Under the pieces are notes generated by a model. It worked only from the letters and a program-made list of their open reading frames with translations, searched no databases and had not been told where the DNA came from. DNA of 6,153 nt, taken from DATFEN01 sp035691285 (GTDB lineage: Bacteria; Acidobacteriota; Vicinamibacteria; Fen-336). Shown in pieces: positions 4,689-6,153 of this stretch. The translations under genes and the position numbers were made by a program. The DNA is taken from contig DASSJI010000157.1 in the NCBI GenBank assembly GCA_035691285.1, positions 1 through 6,153 of the forward strand, written 5' to 3'. Position 1 is the stretch's first letter. Each line of letters begins with the position of its first letter.

Positions 4689-6153
4689 ATGCCCGTCAAA
4701 CTCGGCGAGTTGCTGGTCAAGGAGAACATGGTGACTCCCCAGCAGCTCCAGGAGGCGCTCAACCACCAGAAGGCCCATGGGGGCAAGCTGGGGAAGGCCT
4801 TCGTCTCGCTCGGCTACGTGCGCGACGAGGAGATCACGAGCCTCCTGTCCCGCCAGTACGGGGTCCCTTCGATCAACCTCGACCACTTCGAGGTGGACCC
4901 GGGGATCATCAAGATCATCCCGGCGGAGACCTCGCGCAAGTACCAGATCCTGCCCCTCTCGCGTTCGGGCGCGACCCTGACCATCGCCATGGCGGACCCG
5001 ACCAACGTGTTCGCCATGGACGACATCAAGTTCATGACCGGCTACAACGTCGAGCCCGTGGTGGCCTCGGAGATCTCCCTGGAGGAGGCGATCGAGAAGT
5101 ACTACGGGTCCACGCGCTCGCTCCAGCTGCGCCAGGACGGGGGCTCGGGCGTGGCCGGCGCCGGAGGGTTCCTGCTGGGAGGCAACGCGCCGTCCCTCAA
5201 GGACGTCATCGAGGGCCCGACCTTGAGCCTCGACGACATGGCATCGGTCGGCCTCTCCGAGGTCGACATCGACGCGATCGGCGAGGAGGAAGCCGACGTC
5301 GAGCAGGTCAAGACCGAGGAGGACGAGATCGACCTCGGCAGCCTCGCCAAGTCCTCCGAGGCGGCGCCGGTCGTCAAGCTCTCGAACGTCCTGCTCATCG
5401 ACTCGCTGAAGCGCGGCGCGTCCGACATCCACATCGAGCCCTACGAGAAGGAGTTCCGCGTCCGGTTCCGGATCGACGGCATCCTCTACAACGTGATGGC
5501 GCTTCCCATGCGCTTGAAAGATCCGCTCACCTCGCGCATCAAGATCATGGCGAAGCTGGACATCGCCGAGAAGCGGCTGCCCCAGGACGGCCGCATCAAG
5601 ATCCGGCTCAAGATCGAAGAGAAGAGCCGCGACATGGACTTCCGGGTCTCCTGCCTGCCCACGCTCTGGGGCGAGAAGATCGTGCTGCGGCTGCTCGACA
5701 AGACGAAGCTCATGCTGGACATGACCAAGCTGGGCTTCGAGCCGCACTCCCTCGAGCGCTTCAAGCGGGCCATCGACAAGCCGTACGGCATCGTGCTCGT
5801 GACGGGCCCGACCGGGTCGGGGAAGACGAACACGCTGTACTCGGCCATCGCGGCGCTGAACAAGCCGGACACGAACATCATGACCGCCGAGGACCCGGTG
5901 GAGTTCAACCTGCCGGGGATCAACCAGGTCAACATCAAGGACGCCATCGGCCTGAACTTCGCCGCGGCGCTGCGCTCCTTCCTGCGCCAGGACCCGAACA
6001 CCATCCTGGTCGGAGAGATCCGCGACTACGAGACCGCCGAGATCGCGGTCAAGGCGGCCCTGACCGGCCACTTGGTGCTCTCGACCCTCCACACGAACGA
6101 CGCCCCCTCGACGGTGTCGCGCCTCGTGAACATGGGCATCGAGCCGTTCCTGG
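4689..6153 (+). CDS. pilB: Type IV pilus extension ATPase PilB (C-terminus cut by window edge)
   Basis: The window holds 488 residues; PilB proteins are usually about 560-600. Domains: MshEN (1 to about 139), a linker (about 140-226), the N2 domain (about 227-345, with GASDIHIEP at 243-251, RVRFRIDGIL and LPQDGR at 297-302) and the RecA-like motor. Motor motifs are complete: Walker A GPTGSGKT (373-380, catalytic K379), Asp box TAEDPVE (399-405), Walker B with ILVGEIRD (439-446, E443), and His box TGHLVLSTLHTNDA (459-472). The zinc-binding tetracysteine of PilB lies beyond the edge. The hexamer sits at the cytoplasmic base of the pilus machine and powers pilin assembly; the two MshEN repeats suggest regulation by c-di-GMP. 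EDPVEFNLPGINQVN and FLRQDPNTILVGEIRD favour PilB over PilT or GspE. The start is ATG 4689 because the MshEN repeat begins at residue 4. There is no strong ribosome site, only TAGG 16 bases upstream. Confidence 0.96.
   Translation, partial: MPVKLGELLVKENMVTPQQLQEALNHQKAHGGKLGKAFVSLGYVRDEEITSLLSRQYGVPSINLDHFEVDPGIIKIIPAETSRKYQILPLSRSGATLTIAMADPTNVFAMDDIKFMTGYNVEPVVASEISLEEAIEKYYGSTRSLQLRQDGGSGVAGAGGFLLGGNAPSLKDVIEGPTLSLDDMASVGLSEVDIDAIGEEEADVEQVKTEEDEIDLGSLAKSSEAAPVVKLSNVLLIDSLKRGASDIHIEPYEKEFRVRFRIDGILYNVMALPMRLKDPLTSRIKIMAKLDIAEKRLPQDGRIKIRLKIEEKSRDMDFRVSCLPTLWGEKIVLRLLDKTKLMLDMTKLGFEPHSLERFKRAIDKPYGIVLVTGPTGSGKTNTLYSAIAALNKPDTNIMTAEDPVEFNLPGINQVNIKDAIGLNFAAALRSFLRQDPNTILVGEIRDYETAEIAVKAALTGHLVLSTLHTNDAPSTVSRLVNMGIEPFL

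Noticed and set aside
4668..6092. 474-residue minus-strand open frame opposite pilB
   Set aside because: It is a shadow of pilB. The product is a repetitive Asp/Val/Leu/Arg-rich sequence without any motif, while the plus strand encodes all the hallmark ATPase boxes.

Overview
This is a very GC-rich bacterial window with dense coding and strongly GC-biased third codon positions. It holds four genes on the minus strand, transcribed leftwards, and one on the plus strand, transcribed rightwards. The two sets diverge from a single 123-bp intergenic gap (4566-4688). The type IV pilus ATPase at the right edge resembles, from memory, the PilB proteins of myxobacteria and related high-GC Gram-negative lineages (Myxococcota/Desulfobacterota, possibly Rokubacteria/Methylomirabilota). 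This lineage guess rests on composition and resemblance only; there is no rRNA or marker gene to confirm it.

Minus strand, in order of transcription: (1) a WecE-like PLP-dependent sugar aminotransferase (3426-4565); (2) a soluble family-2 glycosyltransferase of the polyprenyl/dolichyl-phosphate sugar synthase type (2695-3429); (3) a left-handed beta-helix (hexapeptide-repeat) acyltransferase of the WcaF/NodL/LacA type (2150-2698); (4) a large polytopic YfhO-family membrane protein that runs off the left edge (1-2153). All three junctions are 4-base stop/start overlaps of the form NTGA, with ATG, GTG and TTG starts in turn, so this is almost certainly one translationally coupled operon.

Read together, the four genes suggest a small cell-surface glycan tailoring module. 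The aminotransferase would make a 4-amino-6-deoxy sugar nucleotide. The acyltransferase may acylate the sugar or the acceptor. The GT2 enzyme would load a sugar onto a lipid carrier in the cytoplasm. The YfhO protein, a GT-C-like membrane protein, would transfer it to an acceptor on the outer face of the membrane. The family assignments are well supported by sequence; the pathway is inference.

Plus strand: pilB (4689-6153, C-terminus cut by the window edge) encodes the type IV pilus extension motor, with an N-terminal MshEN (c-di-GMP-binding type) domain, an unusual Gly-rich then acidic linker, and intact Walker A, Asp-box, Walker B and His-box motifs. The intergenic gap is AT-richer than its surroundings. 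It contains a good sigma70-type promoter for pilB (TTGACA, 18 bp, TAACAT), a 7-7-7 inverted repeat at the expected transcription start, and a possible extended -10 element for the minus-strand operon. No RNA genes, mobile elements, CRISPR arrays or terminators were recognised, and no gene-free stretch exceeds about 120 bases.
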